Assembly: GCA_002794035.1 (NCBI GenBank)
Contig: PCXQ01000004.1
Location: 251,064 to 288,264 of the forward strand
Source: Candidatus Yanofskybacteria bacterium CG10_big_fil_rev_8_21_14_0_10_36_16
GTDB lineage: Bacteria > Patescibacteriota > Minisyncoccia > 2-02-FULL-40-12 > IGHO2-01-FULL-4-A
Direction of reading: 5' to 3'
DNA: 37,201 nucleotides
Program-made: the position numbers and the translations under genes
Notes under the pieces: generated by a model
What the model was told of the DNA's origin: nothing
The model's input: only the letters and a program-made list of their open reading frames with translations
Databases searched by the model: none
Part shown: positions 26,528-36,437 of the stretch, one piece after another
How positions within the stretch are numbered: the stretch's first letter is position 1
How the letters are laid out: each line of letters opens with the position of its first letter

Positions 26528-27067
26528 TCATTTAATTAAATATCGTTTTGAGTCCTCACCCATATCTATAAATCTATCCGCAAAATCCTTAAGCTTTGCT
26601 GATGTTGAGCGACCAAATGCCATAACCTCCACTCTTAACCCGCGAGAAATACGGAGGTATTCAACAAGAGGCAAGAAGTCGCCATCTCCTGTAACCAGTA
26701 CTGCTACATCTATTTTGTCAGATAGGATAACAGCATCTATCGCCATCCCCACATCCCAGTCACCCTTTTTCATACCTCCGGGAAATACCTGAAGGTCTTT
26801 TTCTTTTAACTCAAAACCTCCTTTTTCAAGAGCTTCCAAAAATGCCTTTTCTTCTCCTGATTCAGTTCTAACCACGTAAACAAAGGCCCTTACTAACTGT
26901 CTAGAACCAATTGCTTCCTCTAAAACTTTTTTAAAATTAACTTTGGCCTTATATAGATTTTTTGCTGAATGATACATGTTTTGAGCATCAACAAAAACTC
27001 CGACACGTTGGTCTCGAAACAATGAATCTAAGGGACTGGTTTTTTTATTATTTTTTTGTGTAGACAT
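26528..27067 (-). CDS. NYN-domain (LabA/DUF88-like PIN-fold) protein
   Basis: RVGVFVDAQNMYHSAKNL, DVAVLVTGDGDFLPLVEYLR, GLRVEVMAFG. Confidence 0.88.
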   Translation of the reverse strand: MSTQKNNKKTSPLDSLFRDQRVGVFVDAQNMYHSAKNLYKAKVNFKKVLEEAIGSRQLVRAFVYVVRTESGEEKAFLEALEKGGFELKEKDLQVFPGGMKKGDWDVGMAIDAVILSDKIDVAVLVTGDGDFLPLVEYLRISRGLRVEVMAFGRSTSAKLKDFADRFIDMGEDSKRYLIK

Positions 27068-27138
27068 AATTTTATATATAATATTAATATGCTATTATGA
27101 TTTTAGCATTAAACCTTAAAAACATGAAGGAGACAAAT

Positions 27139-27324
27139 ATGAATCAAGAGTTTAATGAGTTAATCGAAAAAGCAAGGCAAATCAAAATGTCAAAAGAAGA
27201 CAAAGAAAGACAAAGAATAAGCTTTGCTTATGGTAACTTAAAAATAAAAAATCCTAATACCACAAGAGAAGACATAGAAAAGGCAGCCCAAAAAATAAGA
27301 AAGCAGGAAGAGAACAAAAATTAA
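27139..27324 (+). CDS. Small conserved-looking hypothetical protein MNQEFNELIEKARQIKMSKEDKERQRISFAYGNLK...
   Basis: GAAGGAG SD before the Met at 27139; terminator downstream. Confidence 0.7.
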   Translation: MNQEFNELIEKARQIKMSKEDKERQRISFAYGNLKIKNPNTTREDIEKAAQKIRKQEENKN

Positions 27325-27326
27325 AC

Positions 27327-27349
27327 ACCCCGACAAAACGGGGTTTTTA
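27327..27349 (+). terminator. Terminator ACCCCG-ACAAAA-CGGGGT then TTTTA
   Basis: 6-bp stem plus T-tract. Confidence 0.75.
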
Positions 27350-27372
27350 TTATAAAAGATGAATCTAGCAAT

Positions 27373-27639
27373 TTATCTCTTGAGCCCCAGCTTTTTAATT
27401 ATTTTGGAGTGTTGTCTTGGCTGATTTTTTTTAAGGTAATCCAAAAGTCTCTTTCTTTTTGAAACCATCTTTAAAAGGCCAGTTCGAGAACTGTTGTCCT
27501 TGGGGTGCTTTTTGAGGTGTTTTGTTAATCGATCAATCTCCTTAGAAAATAAAGCTATCTGAACCTCTGAAGAACCGGTATCTGCCTTATGCCTTGAGTA
27601 GTCTCCTATTATATTGTTCTTTTGTGTTGGACTAAGCAT
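27373..27639 (-). CDS. rpsO: Small ribosomal subunit protein S15
   Basis: DTGSSEVQIALFSKEIDRLTKHLKKHPKDNSSRTGLLKMVSKRKRLLDYLKK. Confidence 0.97.
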   Translation of the reverse strand: MLSPTQKNNIIGDYSRHKADTGSSEVQIALFSKEIDRLTKHLKKHPKDNSSRTGLLKMVSKRKRLLDYLKKNQPRQHSKIIKKLGLKR

Positions 27640-27734
27640 ATTATTACTTTATTATTTTAGCATAACCATTTTAAAAAGCAAGAGAGTTTTACCCCCCCCT
27701 GATATCAAATAATTTCTATTGTTGAGAAATTCAA

Positions 27735-27763
27735 TTGTGCGACACGGTTTAAAAAGCTATAAT
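27735..27763 (+). promoter_or_regulatory. Promoter TTGTGC-N17-TATAAT for the recombinase gene
   Basis: -10 27758-27763, ATG 27790. Confidence 0.6.
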
Positions 27764-27789
27764 TAAGCCAAAGTTTAACTTATTAAATC

Positions 27790-28704
27790 ATGAATCTATC
27801 GGATTTAAAAAATCAATTTCTGGAATATCTTGAAATAGAAAAAAACCGATCTCCAAAAACCGTAGAAAATTACAACCACTATCTAAACAGGTTTATTTTA
27901 TTCAGCAAAGCAAAGGCACCATCTGATATTGATTTGGAGCTTGTTCGCAAATTCCGCATTCACTTAAATCGTTTTGCAGATGAATCAGGTAATCCCCTAA
28001 AAAAAGTAACACAAAATTACCACATTATTGCCTTGCGTGCATTTCTAAAATACATGGCTAAAAGAGATGTTAAAACTCTTACAGCTGAAAAGGTTGAATT
28101 GGCCAAACAAGAAGATAGAGAAGTTACATTTCTTGAATCCCATGAACTTGACCGGCTTTTAAATTCTCCCGAAGGAACATCCCTCTCTGGCCTTAGAGAC
28201 AAAGCCATACTTGAAACTCTTTTTTCAACAGGTTTGCGCGTATCAGAGCTTTGCTCACTAAACAGAGACGAGGTAGATCTTCAAAGAGGGGAATTCGGCG
28301 TAAGAGGAAAAGGATCAAAAATAAGAGCTGTGTTTTTGTCTGATACCGCAATCAAATCAATCAAAAACTATATTGATAAAAGAGTTGATGTTGATAAGGC
28401 ACTTTTTGTTCGCATTCCACCCGATGAAAAATTTGAAAGATTTGAAAAACTACGATTAACACCGCGTTCTATTCAAAGAATTGTTAAAAAACATGCCATT
28501 AAAGCCGGAATAATAGGCAAAAAAGTAACTTCACACACCCTTCGCCACTCTTTTGCTACAGATCTTCTCCGGAACGGAGCCGATATTAGGTCGGTTCAGT
28601 CACTGTTGGGTCATGCATCTGTTACAACAACTCAGATATACACTCATGTTACCGATAAACAACTCCGCGAAACACACAAAAAATATCACAGCAAACAAAA
28701 ATAA
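27790..28704 (+). CDS. Tyrosine recombinase, XerC/XerD-type
   Basis: TGLRVSELCSL, SHTLRHSFATDLLRNGADIRSVQSLLGHASVTTTQIYTHV. Confidence 0.93.
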   Translation: MNLSDLKNQFLEYLEIEKNRSPKTVENYNHYLNRFILFSKAKAPSDIDLELVRKFRIHLNRFADESGNPLKKVTQNYHIIALRAFLKYMAKRDVKTLTAEKVELAKQEDREVTFLESHELDRLLNSPEGTSLSGLRDKAILETLFSTGLRVSELCSLNRDEVDLQRGEFGVRGKGSKIRAVFLSDTAIKSIKNYIDKRVDVDKALFVRIPPDEKFERFEKLRLTPRSIQRIVKKHAIKAGIIGKKVTSHTLRHSFATDLLRNGADIRSVQSLLGHASVTTTQIYTHVTDKQLRETHKKYHSKQK

Positions 28705-28712
28705 TTAAACAA

Positions 28713-28749
28713 AATAAATAAACGCCTCCCAAAGAAGTGTTTATTTATT
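28713..28749. terminator. Hairpin AATAAATAAAC...GTTTATTTATT
   Basis: 11-bp perfect A/T-rich stem after the recombinase gene. Confidence 0.5.
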
Positions 28750-28925
28750 GCAACAGTCAGCATTTTATTTATCAATAGTTGAAAACTTTATTTTTAGTTA
28801 TACTAGAAAGACAGATTAGATACAGAAGTGCCTACGGGCAAAATTGTAATTTTGTTTTACTTAAAAAGTATTTTTGATGTGCAGTTAAAATATTAAATTA
28901 AAATTTGTGCTCAAATTACTTATAG

Positions 28926-29984
28926 ATGATGAGCCAGTCAGAAAATAAAATCAAAGTAGAGAAACTGGGCATAATCCTTCAACCAACAGAAAATAAATTC
29001 GAAAAAAAATCGGTTTTAAATCCCGGTATTTACCAAGAAGGAAACAATGTTCATATATTTTACCGAGCAATTGATAAAGAATTTATATCTACAGTAGGAT
29101 ACGCAAAATTAGAGGGACCCACAAAAATAATTGAAAGATGGGAAAAACCCATCATCAATATAGAACATCCGCATGAACGAAAGGGTATAGAAGATCCCCG
29201 AATTACAAAAATAGATGACACATATTATATGACTTATGTGGCACATGACGGTAAAAACGCACTCGTCGCACTTGCTGAAAGCAAGGATCTAAAACACTTT
29301 AAAAAAAGAGGAATTATTAGCCCACAAATGCCATATGATGCCGCTGCAACACTTTTCAGAGGGTGTGGTCTTAAAGATGCTTATTTCATGTTTGAAGCAT
29401 ACTATGAAGAATTTTCAGGAAAGGACGTTTTTATATGGGAGAAGGATACGGTATTTTTCCCCAAGAAAATAAACGGCAAGTATGCAATGTTACACAGGAT
29501 ATTGCCGGACATCCAAATAATTTACTTTGATAAATTTGAGGATTTAATGGATAACAGTTACTGGGCGCAGTATTTGGTTAGATTGGACAAATTTGTACTT
29601 CTTGAAACCGAATATTGGTTTGAAATGAGGCACATAGGAGCAGGTGCGCCTCCGATAGAAACGCCGGACGGATGGCTTTTAATTTTCCATTCAACAGAAT
29701 CATCTAATAATGGCAGAGTATATAGAGCTTCGGCTGCATTATTAGATAAAAACAACCCCTTAAAAGTAATAGGCAGACTTGATTATCCTTTGTTTAGCCC
29801 TGAAGAATCTTGGGAGAAGACAGGGTTAGTAAATAATGTTGTATTCCCAACAGGAACTGCAATATTTGGGGATGACCTTTATATATACTACGGTGCTGCG
29901 GATAAAATAATTGCTGTAGCAAAAGTAAGCATGAAAGAATTAATAGAAGAATTAAAAACCAAACCACCCAAAATAGGAATTTAG
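28926..29984 (+). CDS. GH130-family glycoside phosphorylase/hydrolase
   Basis: LNPGIYQEGNNVHIFYRAI, KGIEDPRITKIDDTYYMTYVAHDG, GAGAPPIETPDGWLLIFHS. Confidence 0.88.
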   Translation: MMSQSENKIKVEKLGIILQPTENKFEKKSVLNPGIYQEGNNVHIFYRAIDKEFISTVGYAKLEGPTKIIERWEKPIINIEHPHERKGIEDPRITKIDDTYYMTYVAHDGKNALVALAESKDLKHFKKRGIISPQMPYDAAATLFRGCGLKDAYFMFEAYYEEFSGKDVFIWEKDTVFFPKKINGKYAMLHRILPDIQIIYFDKFEDLMDNSYWAQYLVRLDKFVLLETEYWFEMRHIGAGAPPIETPDGWLLIFHSTESSNNGRVYRASAALLDKNNPLKVIGRLDYPLFSPEESWEKTGLVNNVVFPTGTAIFGDDLYIYYGAADKIIAVAKVSMKELIEELKTKPPKIGI

Positions 29985-29996
29985 CAATTATAAAAA

Positions 29997-32213
29997 ATGA
30001 AGATAATAAAAAAAGAACATGGTCCAGTAGTTTACATAAGCTCATATCCGCCTAGAGAGTGCGGTATTGCAACCTTCACACAAGATCTGGCAATAGCTTT
30101 TGATAAAAAATACAACCCTGTTATACGAACAGGTGTTATTGCTTTGAACGAAAGACCGACTACTTTTTATAATTACAACCCAAAAGTTTGGGGCTATGTT
30201 GTAGCAAGCGAAATAAATGACTACGTAGCTCTTGCCAAAGAACTCAACCACAATAAAAAAATTAAAGTTGTTAACATCCAGCATGAATTCGGATTATTTG
30301 GCGGAAGCTGGGGTGATTATATTGTTCCATTCCTACAAGTAATAGAGAAGCCAGTTGTCATAACTCTCCACTCTGTATTGCCCAACCCTGATGACCACCT
30401 TAAAAAGACAATGGAGTTAATAGCCAGAAATGCCGAGGCGCTTATTGTTATGAACCAATTATCAAAAGAAACCCTTGAATCTGACTACGACATCCCCGGG
30501 AGAAAAATCTTTCTAGTTCCTCACGGCATCCCGCAAACATCTTTTGAATCTACTGAAAAATCTAAAGAGCAATACGGACTTCAAGGCAAAACTGTTCTTT
30601 CTACTTTTGGACTATTAAGCCCAAATAAGGGAGTAGAGCACACCATAAGAGCACTACCTCCTATCGTTAAAAAACACCCAAACCTAATTTATCTGGTTTT
30701 GGGCATAACACACCCTATCGTTAGGGGACACAGCGGAGAATCATACAGAAACTTTCTCATGAAAGAGGTTAAAAAATTAAAACTTGAAAACAATGTTAAG
30801 TTTTACAACAAATATCTTACGCTTGAGGAAATAGTAGATTACTTAAAGGCAACAGATATATATATTTGTTCAGCCAATGATGTCGGCCAATCGGTTAGCG
30901 GAACCCTATCTTACGCAATGGGCTGCGGCAGACCCATTGTAAGCACTAGGTCAGTTTATGCAAAATATTTAATAAATAAGGATAGTGGCATACTTGTTAA
31001 CCCGGGTAAGCACAGAGAAATATCAAGGGCAATTTTGAAACTTCTCTCTGACCCAAAAAGATTAAAAGAAATGAACAAAGAGGCTTATGAGATAACCCGA
31101 CCAATGACATGGCCGAATGTTGCTACTTCTTATTTTAAAATTTACAAAAAATTTGCAGACCTGGAGCCTGAAGAAAACAAACTGCCAGAAATAAACCTAG
31201 GCCACACAATGCACTTAACAGACAAATTTGGTATGATACAATTTGCCAAATACAGCAAGCCAGAGCTTCGTCACGGTTATACCCTCGATGACAACGCCAG
31301 AGCACTCATTGCAGCAGCTATGTATTATGAAATTGAACCAAAGCCAGAAACTCTAAAGCTAATCAAAACATACTTAAAATTTATAAAATATGTTCAAAGA
31401 GGTAGTGGGACTTTTGCAAACGTAGTATCAAGGCACAAAAATAAAGACAGGGCAAAAGATGAGGATGTTCAAGGCAGAGCAGTGTGGGCGCTTGGCTATA
31501 TATCCTCATGTAATTTTCTACCCGAAGAAATAAGGGACAGAGCCGAAACCATGCTAGACAAAATCATTCCTCACGCCAACAACCTTGAGTCACCAAGGGC
31601 TATGGCTTTTTCAATGGTAGGCCTATATCATTACATGAAAAGATACCCACAAAAAACAGCTAGGATTATATTCTCTGATCTAGCTGAAACTTTATTTAAA
31701 CAATATAAAAAACATTCTACTCATGATTGGAAATGGTTTGAAAATTATTTTACATATTCAAATAGTAAATTAGCTGAGGTTATGTTTTATGCTTATGAAG
31801 TAACGGGGAAAAAGAAGTTCCTTAAGGTAGCAAAAGAATCATTGGCTTTCCTTAGTCAGGTAACAACAGAGAAAAATGGCCAATACTGGCCCATTGGACA
31901 AAATGGCTGGTACTTCAAGAATAAACAACGGTCATTCTTTGACCAACAGCCAGAGGACACAGCATCAATGGTACAAACAAAGGTTGTTGCATACGAAACA
32001 ACAAAAAACAAACGATATCTTCAAGAAGCATTTTCAATATTTAACTGGTTTTTAGGTAAAAATCACCTTGGCCAAATGGTATATGATGAAACAACCGGCG
32101 GATGCTATGACGGCATACATCAAAACCGCATTAACCTTAACCAGGGAGCAGAATCAACCGTATCGTATTTACTGGCAAGATTAGCACTAGAAAAATACAA
32201 AAAGAAAGTTTAA
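29997..32213 (+). CDS. GT4-like glycosyltransferase fused to a C-terminal domain resembling an alpha/alpha-barrel
   Basis: N-term ISSYPPRECGIATFTQDLA, STFGLLSPNKGVEHTIRALP; C-term LDDNARALIAAAMYYE, YSNSKLAEVMFYAYEVTGKKKFLK. Confidence 0.85.
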   Translation: MKIIKKEHGPVVYISSYPPRECGIATFTQDLAIAFDKKYNPVIRTGVIALNERPTTFYNYNPKVWGYVVASEINDYVALAKELNHNKKIKVVNIQHEFGLFGGSWGDYIVPFLQVIEKPVVITLHSVLPNPDDHLKKTMELIARNAEALIVMNQLSKETLESDYDIPGRKIFLVPHGIPQTSFESTEKSKEQYGLQGKTVLSTFGLLSPNKGVEHTIRALPPIVKKHPNLIYLVLGITHPIVRGHSGESYRNFLMKEVKKLKLENNVKFYNKYLTLEEIVDYLKATDIYICSANDVGQSVSGTLSYAMGCGRPIVSTRSVYAKYLINKDSGILVNPGKHREISRAILKLLSDPKRLKEMNKEAYEITRPMTWPNVATSYFKIYKKFADLEPEENKLPEINLGHTMHLTDKFGMIQFAKYSKPELRHGYTLDDNARALIAAAMYYEIEPKPETLKLIKTYLKFIKYVQRGSGTFANVVSRHKNKDRAKDEDVQGRAVWALGYISSCNFLPEEIRDRAETMLDKIIPHANNLESPRAMAFSMVGLYHYMKRYPQKTARIIFSDLAETLFKQYKKHSTHDWKWFENYFTYSNSKLAEVMFYAYEVTGKKKFLKVAKESLAFLSQVTTEKNGQYWPIGQNGWYFKNKQRSFFDQQPEDTASMVQTKVVAYETTKNKRYLQEAFSIFNWFLGKNHLGQMVYDETTGGCYDGIHQNRINLNQGAESTVSYLLARLALEKYKKKV

Positions 32214-32263
32214 ATTAAAAAAATAATTTTATAATTTTATTAAATTAATGTTACAATTCTAAA

Positions 32264-33469
32264 ATGAATTCTATTGTTGATACAACTTATGACAAAGCAC
32301 TAAGAGCCGTTGAGTCGTGCATACGCGACGTTGGTTTTTGGGCTTCTGGATTACCTGGGGGGTATGAATCAATTTGGGCTAGGGATAGCATGATAACCTC
32401 TCTTGGAGCCTCAACAGTCGGAAGTGAATCTGAAAATACCGAGTCTTTCCAAAAAATAAGAAAAAAATTCAAAGAAGCATTTAAAAAAAGCATTGAAACA
32501 TTAAGCGAACACCAAACAGAGCTGGGACAAATACCAAACAATGTTGGTTCATGGAATGAAGAACGACAGTCTGATATTACATATAACACAATTGATTCAA
32601 ATCTTCTCTATATTATAGGCCACAATACCTACGTCAAAGCATATAACGACAACACCCTGCTTCAAAAATACGATAGAAACATTAAGAAAGCCCTGTTGTG
32701 GCTTCAATATCAGGACCCCAATGAAGACAAACTCCTTGTACAATTGCCAACGACAGACTGGCAAGATGCTTTTCCCCATAAGTACGGTCATACTATTAAT
32801 ACTCAAGCACTTTACTATGGTGTTTTAAAAATTCTAAATAAAAACAGAGAAGCGGAACACATAAAACAGGTAGTAAATGGTGAAACAAAAAAATACTTAT
32901 CATTATATGATGAGGAAAAAGGATTCTACCTGCCTTTTGCCTGGAAAACTCACGGACCGGAATATCGCGAACAAGGCAATTGGTTTGATACTCTGGGCAA
33001 TTTACTTGCAATAATCACAGGCCTCGCGACACCAAAAATAACTAACGAAATACTTGATTATATTAAAAAAGAAGAAATAGCAAAACCATTTCCTTGTAGA
33101 TCAGTTCACCCGCCCATCAAGCCCGGTGACGAATTTTGGTTTGATTATTATAAGGCATCAGATGCTGGAGAACCTTATGCTTACTTAAATGGGGGAGTAT
33201 GGCCATATATTGGAGGTTTTTATGTGGCAGCACTAGTTAAAGCCGGCAGACAAGAAGAAGCCGAAAAAGAACTTGAGAACCTGGCCAAAGCAAACATGCT
33301 ACCCCAAAAAAAGTCTGATGGCACAATAGAAAAGCACGGCTTCCACGAGTGGATACATGGCCAAACAGGCAAACCCGGACCAAACAGCAACACTTATCAA
33401 GGATGGTCCTGTGGTATGTACTTATTCGCCTACGAATGTATAAAAAGAAAAGAGGTACCGTATTTTTAG
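32264..33469 (+). CDS. Amylo-alpha-1,6-glucosidase/GDE-like (alpha/alpha)6-barrel glycosidase
   Basis: YESIWARDSMITSLGAS, QLPTTDWQDAFPHKYGHTINTQALYYGVL, YLNGGVWPYIGGFYV. Confidence 0.75.
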   Translation: MNSIVDTTYDKALRAVESCIRDVGFWASGLPGGYESIWARDSMITSLGASTVGSESENTESFQKIRKKFKEAFKKSIETLSEHQTELGQIPNNVGSWNEERQSDITYNTIDSNLLYIIGHNTYVKAYNDNTLLQKYDRNIKKALLWLQYQDPNEDKLLVQLPTTDWQDAFPHKYGHTINTQALYYGVLKILNKNREAEHIKQVVNGETKKYLSLYDEEKGFYLPFAWKTHGPEYREQGNWFDTLGNLLAIITGLATPKITNEILDYIKKEEIAKPFPCRSVHPPIKPGDEFWFDYYKASDAGEPYAYLNGGVWPYIGGFYVAALVKAGRQEEAEKELENLAKANMLPQKKSDGTIEKHGFHEWIHGQTGKPGPNSNTYQGWSCGMYLFAYECIKRKEVPYF

Positions 33470-33470
33470 A

Positions 33471-33508
33471 ATAAAAAAACTGTGCAAATAAATGCATAGT
33501 TTTTTTAT
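33471..33508. terminator. Bidirectional terminator ATAAAAAAACTGTGCA-AATAAA-TGCATAGTTTTTTTAT
   Basis: 16-pair stem with one G-T pair, between convergent genes. Confidence 0.85.
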
Positions 33509-33526
33509 TTAGTATTTTTTTAAATT

Positions 33527-34675
33527 TTATTTCAATCTAAATCTCTCTTTCATTATTTTAGTTGCTTTATCTGCTATGTAGTGATACTCGAAGTTGAGAA
33601 CAGCGTGTTTGCGGGCTTGGTGGCCCATTTTTTCACGTAAATTTGGATTTGTTAATAGTAAAAGCAGGTATTTTGCCAATTCATCAACATCGGCACGATA
33701 AGCGAATGTCTTCGGCTTGTCAAAATAAATCTTGTGATCTTCTTCAAAACCCATAAATTTATATGCCCACTCTTCGGTCAAATCAACAGTTGAGGCAACT
33801 TTGGCCAAAAAACCAGTTTCTCCGTGCTTTATTGTTTCTTTGGGACCCATCGCATCAATTGATATTACAGGCTTACCGCAAGCCTGAGCTTCAACCTGTA
33901 TCATACCGAATCCCTCAAGACGGCTCGGTGCAATATATACATCACAAATTGCCAAAAAGTAAGGCATGAATTCAACAGGGAAGGAACCATCAACATAAAC
34001 AACCTTATCTTCCGCATCTTCGCTAATGTCACGGATTAAACGCATCTCGTCTTCGTAATGGTCATCTGCACTTGCTCCCCCCCAAACCTTACAAACATAT
34101 TTCCAGTTTTTAAACTCCTGATTAACTTTTTTCAAAGCCTTAAAAACCTCCTGTGCACCTTTTGATGTTACATCTCCGCCTGCAGTCATAATAACTACCT
34201 CATCCTCTCTGATGCCAAGCAACTCTCTAATTGCCCTTACTTTTGGATGCGTTTTGGGAATAGGCCTGTGGTTGTTGATGTTAAGGCCAATCTGCAAAGT
34301 TTCAAAATTTTTAGTATCTACGCCATCTCTTTCATATGTTTGAGTTACCCAATCACTTGTACTGAACACCAAAGGCAAGGAACTTAAGGTGTCCTGATAA
34401 TTAGCAACCCAACCATTAGCCACAAGCCAGGGGACAGGGGTAACACCCCATACAGCGGGATGCTCAATTATGTCAGGGGTAAAGCTCCACTGACCCACAC
34501 CCAAAGCGACATCAGGATTAAAATTTTTAAATATCCAATTTTTGTGAAACTCCGAACCAGAATTAGCGGGCAAAACCCACTGACCATTTTCTTTCATGCC
34601 ACGATAAAGCATATGACCCTGCATACTAAGACCATCTGGTTCAGGAGGGTAAGCGTATAAGATTACTGTTTTCAT
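33527..34675 (-). CDS. GT4-family glycosyltransferase
   Basis: DVYIAPSRLEGFGMIQVEAQACGKPVISIDAMGPKETI. Confidence 0.88.
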   Translation of the reverse strand: MKTVILYAYPPEPDGLSMQGHMLYRGMKENGQWVLPANSGSEFHKNWIFKNFNPDVALGVGQWSFTPDIIEHPAVWGVTPVPWLVANGWVANYQDTLSSLPLVFSTSDWVTQTYERDGVDTKNFETLQIGLNINNHRPIPKTHPKVRAIRELLGIREDEVVIMTAGGDVTSKGAQEVFKALKKVNQEFKNWKYVCKVWGGASADDHYEDEMRLIRDISEDAEDKVVYVDGSFPVEFMPYFLAICDVYIAPSRLEGFGMIQVEAQACGKPVISIDAMGPKETIKHGETGFLAKVASTVDLTEEWAYKFMGFEEDHKIYFDKPKTFAYRADVDELAKYLLLLLTNPNLREKMGHQARKHAVLNFEYHYIADKATKIMKERFRLK

Positions 34676-34716
34676 GTTTTATTATTTGAAAATATTATTT
34701 AATTTAATATTAATAA

Positions 34717-34844
34717 ACCCAAAGCTCCAACTTCAAAATCCAAATCAAATCCAAAACTTCAAATTTTTAAAAAATAAACACCTTTTAATTGTTTGGGGTT
34801 AATTATTGGTTTGAATTTTAGATTTTAAATTTTAGATTTTAAAG
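34717..34844. repeat. AT-rich intergenic repeat, copy B
   Basis: CCAAATCAAATCCAAA left arm and TTAATTATTGGTTTGAATTTTAGATTTTAAATTTTAGATTTTAAAG right arm; similar to 3091-3211. Confidence 0.55.
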
Positions 34845-34885
34845 TTTGATCAATTACTTTAAATAAAAATTATCGGAAAGTATTT

Positions 34886-35497
34886 TTATTTTTTAAACTT
34901 ACAAAATGTTTCAACTGGGTGGCAACTCTTAACTTCAAAGGTGGGCGGTAAAAACCCATAAATATTCTGTATTACATGCAGTTTTTTATTATGTAATTGT
35001 TTGTTTAAATTTACAACAAAATCAGCTCTTTCTTTGTCTGTTACAGCGTATTTTCCGTTTTTTCCCATATTATATGAAAACAAAAACAGATTATCAGCTG
35101 TTAGCTTACCTGACGTAATAAGGTTTTTAACTGCTTTATGAACACCCTTGTGCCTTATATGGCCATATTCGCCATTAACGTTATGCGTAAACAACCATTG
35201 ATATGTTTTGTTTGGTACATATTTTATGATTCTTTTTTCAATCTCGGGCACACTTTGCCTTATGTTCATAATACCCTCATCCTCTAAATCAGATATCATT
35301 CCTTTTGCACCGTAATACCTGCACACCTTTTCGTATTTTGGTGCTCTATCTGGATCGTCTGAACGACACAAGGTAAATATGGTCCAGTTAATTTCCGGAT
35401 ATTTCAATATGGTTCCGCCCATCCATATCAATTCATCGTCGGGATGAGCAACAATAACCAAAGCATTACCCTTATCTAACTTTAATTCCTTAAACAT
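34886..35497 (-). CDS. PIG-L/LmbE-family deacetylase
   Basis: ALVIVAHPDDELIWMGGTIL, GEYGHIRHKGVHKAV. Confidence 0.85.
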   Translation of the reverse strand: MFKELKLDKGNALVIVAHPDDELIWMGGTILKYPEINWTIFTLCRSDDPDRAPKYEKVCRYYGAKGMISDLEDEGIMNIRQSVPEIEKRIIKYVPNKTYQWLFTHNVNGEYGHIRHKGVHKAVKNLITSGKLTADNLFLFSYNMGKNGKYAVTDKERADFVVNLNKQLHNKKLHVIQNIYGFLPPTFEVKSCHPVETFCKFKK

Positions 35498-35695
35498 AAA
35501 TTATTACAGCTTATCATTTCGTCTATATTATCTCTCAGAAAAACAAACACAACTTGCCAGCTAACGGATTGCCTTGTTTAATTTTTTTTCAGCTATATTA
35601 ATTTTATTGTGTATAACTAATTTTTTTAAATATCATAATAAAGTTATAATTAAATCAAGAAGTCGATTTTTTATAAATTAAATTAAATTATTTTT

Positions 35696-36352
35696 ATGAG
35701 ACAAGATATTTTGATGATGCCCCTTTGGGCAATAGTAATAGCGCTTGGTATGATGATCGCTACAGTTAATGTAAATATAGGCGACAATGTCACAGCCAAA
35801 ATAAGTGGATCCCAAAAATTTGAGTGTACAACAATACAAAACGGAACGCTACAGACATCAGATGGCAACCTTATTCTCCCAGGATTTGATATGTGGGGGT
35901 ACAATTATCAAGCCCGCATGTTTAACGGTTTTTATTGCGATTCCTATCGCGATGCCGAGTGGTGCCAGCCATATAAAGATGTACAGCTTTCTATGAAGTG
36001 GAATGAAGCTTGGTTATCAAACCAAGACTGCGATAATAATGGACTTCTTGATAGACATTATGGATATGCCAATTACAAAGGTTCAGGCGCATGGCTAACC
36101 AATCACCAAAGTGGAATATATGAGGACAATGATGGGGAAGGATGTTTCTGGAACTACTTCACAAAGATAGTTGCCGCACCCCTAGATGCCCAGCGAGACG
36201 GGGGAGTATGGTACACACCAAGCGGTAAAGAAATAGGAGATGTCATCTGGGGAGAATTTGCCGTAATACAAGAAATATATAACGACAGTTGTGGAGGAGA
36301 GCATGGGGTTCAGTATCTCTCTCCAAATGGACCCGGTTTTGGTAAATTTTAA
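35696..36352 (+). CDS. Exported hypothetical protein, Cys/Trp-rich, with EF-hand-like D-C-D-N-N-G-L-L-D motif
   Basis: N-terminal hydrophobic segment; NQDCDNNGLLDRHYG; terminator downstream. Confidence 0.7.
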   Translation: MRQDILMMPLWAIVIALGMMIATVNVNIGDNVTAKISGSQKFECTTIQNGTLQTSDGNLILPGFDMWGYNYQARMFNGFYCDSYRDAEWCQPYKDVQLSMKWNEAWLSNQDCDNNGLLDRHYGYANYKGSGAWLTNHQSGIYEDNDGEGCFWNYFTKIVAAPLDAQRDGGVWYTPSGKEIGDVIWGEFAVIQEIYNDSCGGEHGVQYLSPNGPGFGKF

Positions 36353-36378
36353 AAAAATTAATTAAATACTAACTGAGC

Positions 36379-36404
36379 AACCATCCCGCCAAAGCGGGAT
36401 GGTT
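36379..36404 (+). terminator. Terminator AACCATCCCGC-CAAA-GCGGGATGGTT
   Basis: 11-bp perfect stem then TTAG. Confidence 0.8.
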
Positions 36405-36437
36405 TTAGATTCCCAAAACAAAAACCCCTAATAGAGG

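Noticed and set aside
27692-27700. C8 run upstream of the recombinase gene as a phase-variable tract
   Set aside because: Outside the -35/-10 spacer and not in a coding frame; no evidence for variation.
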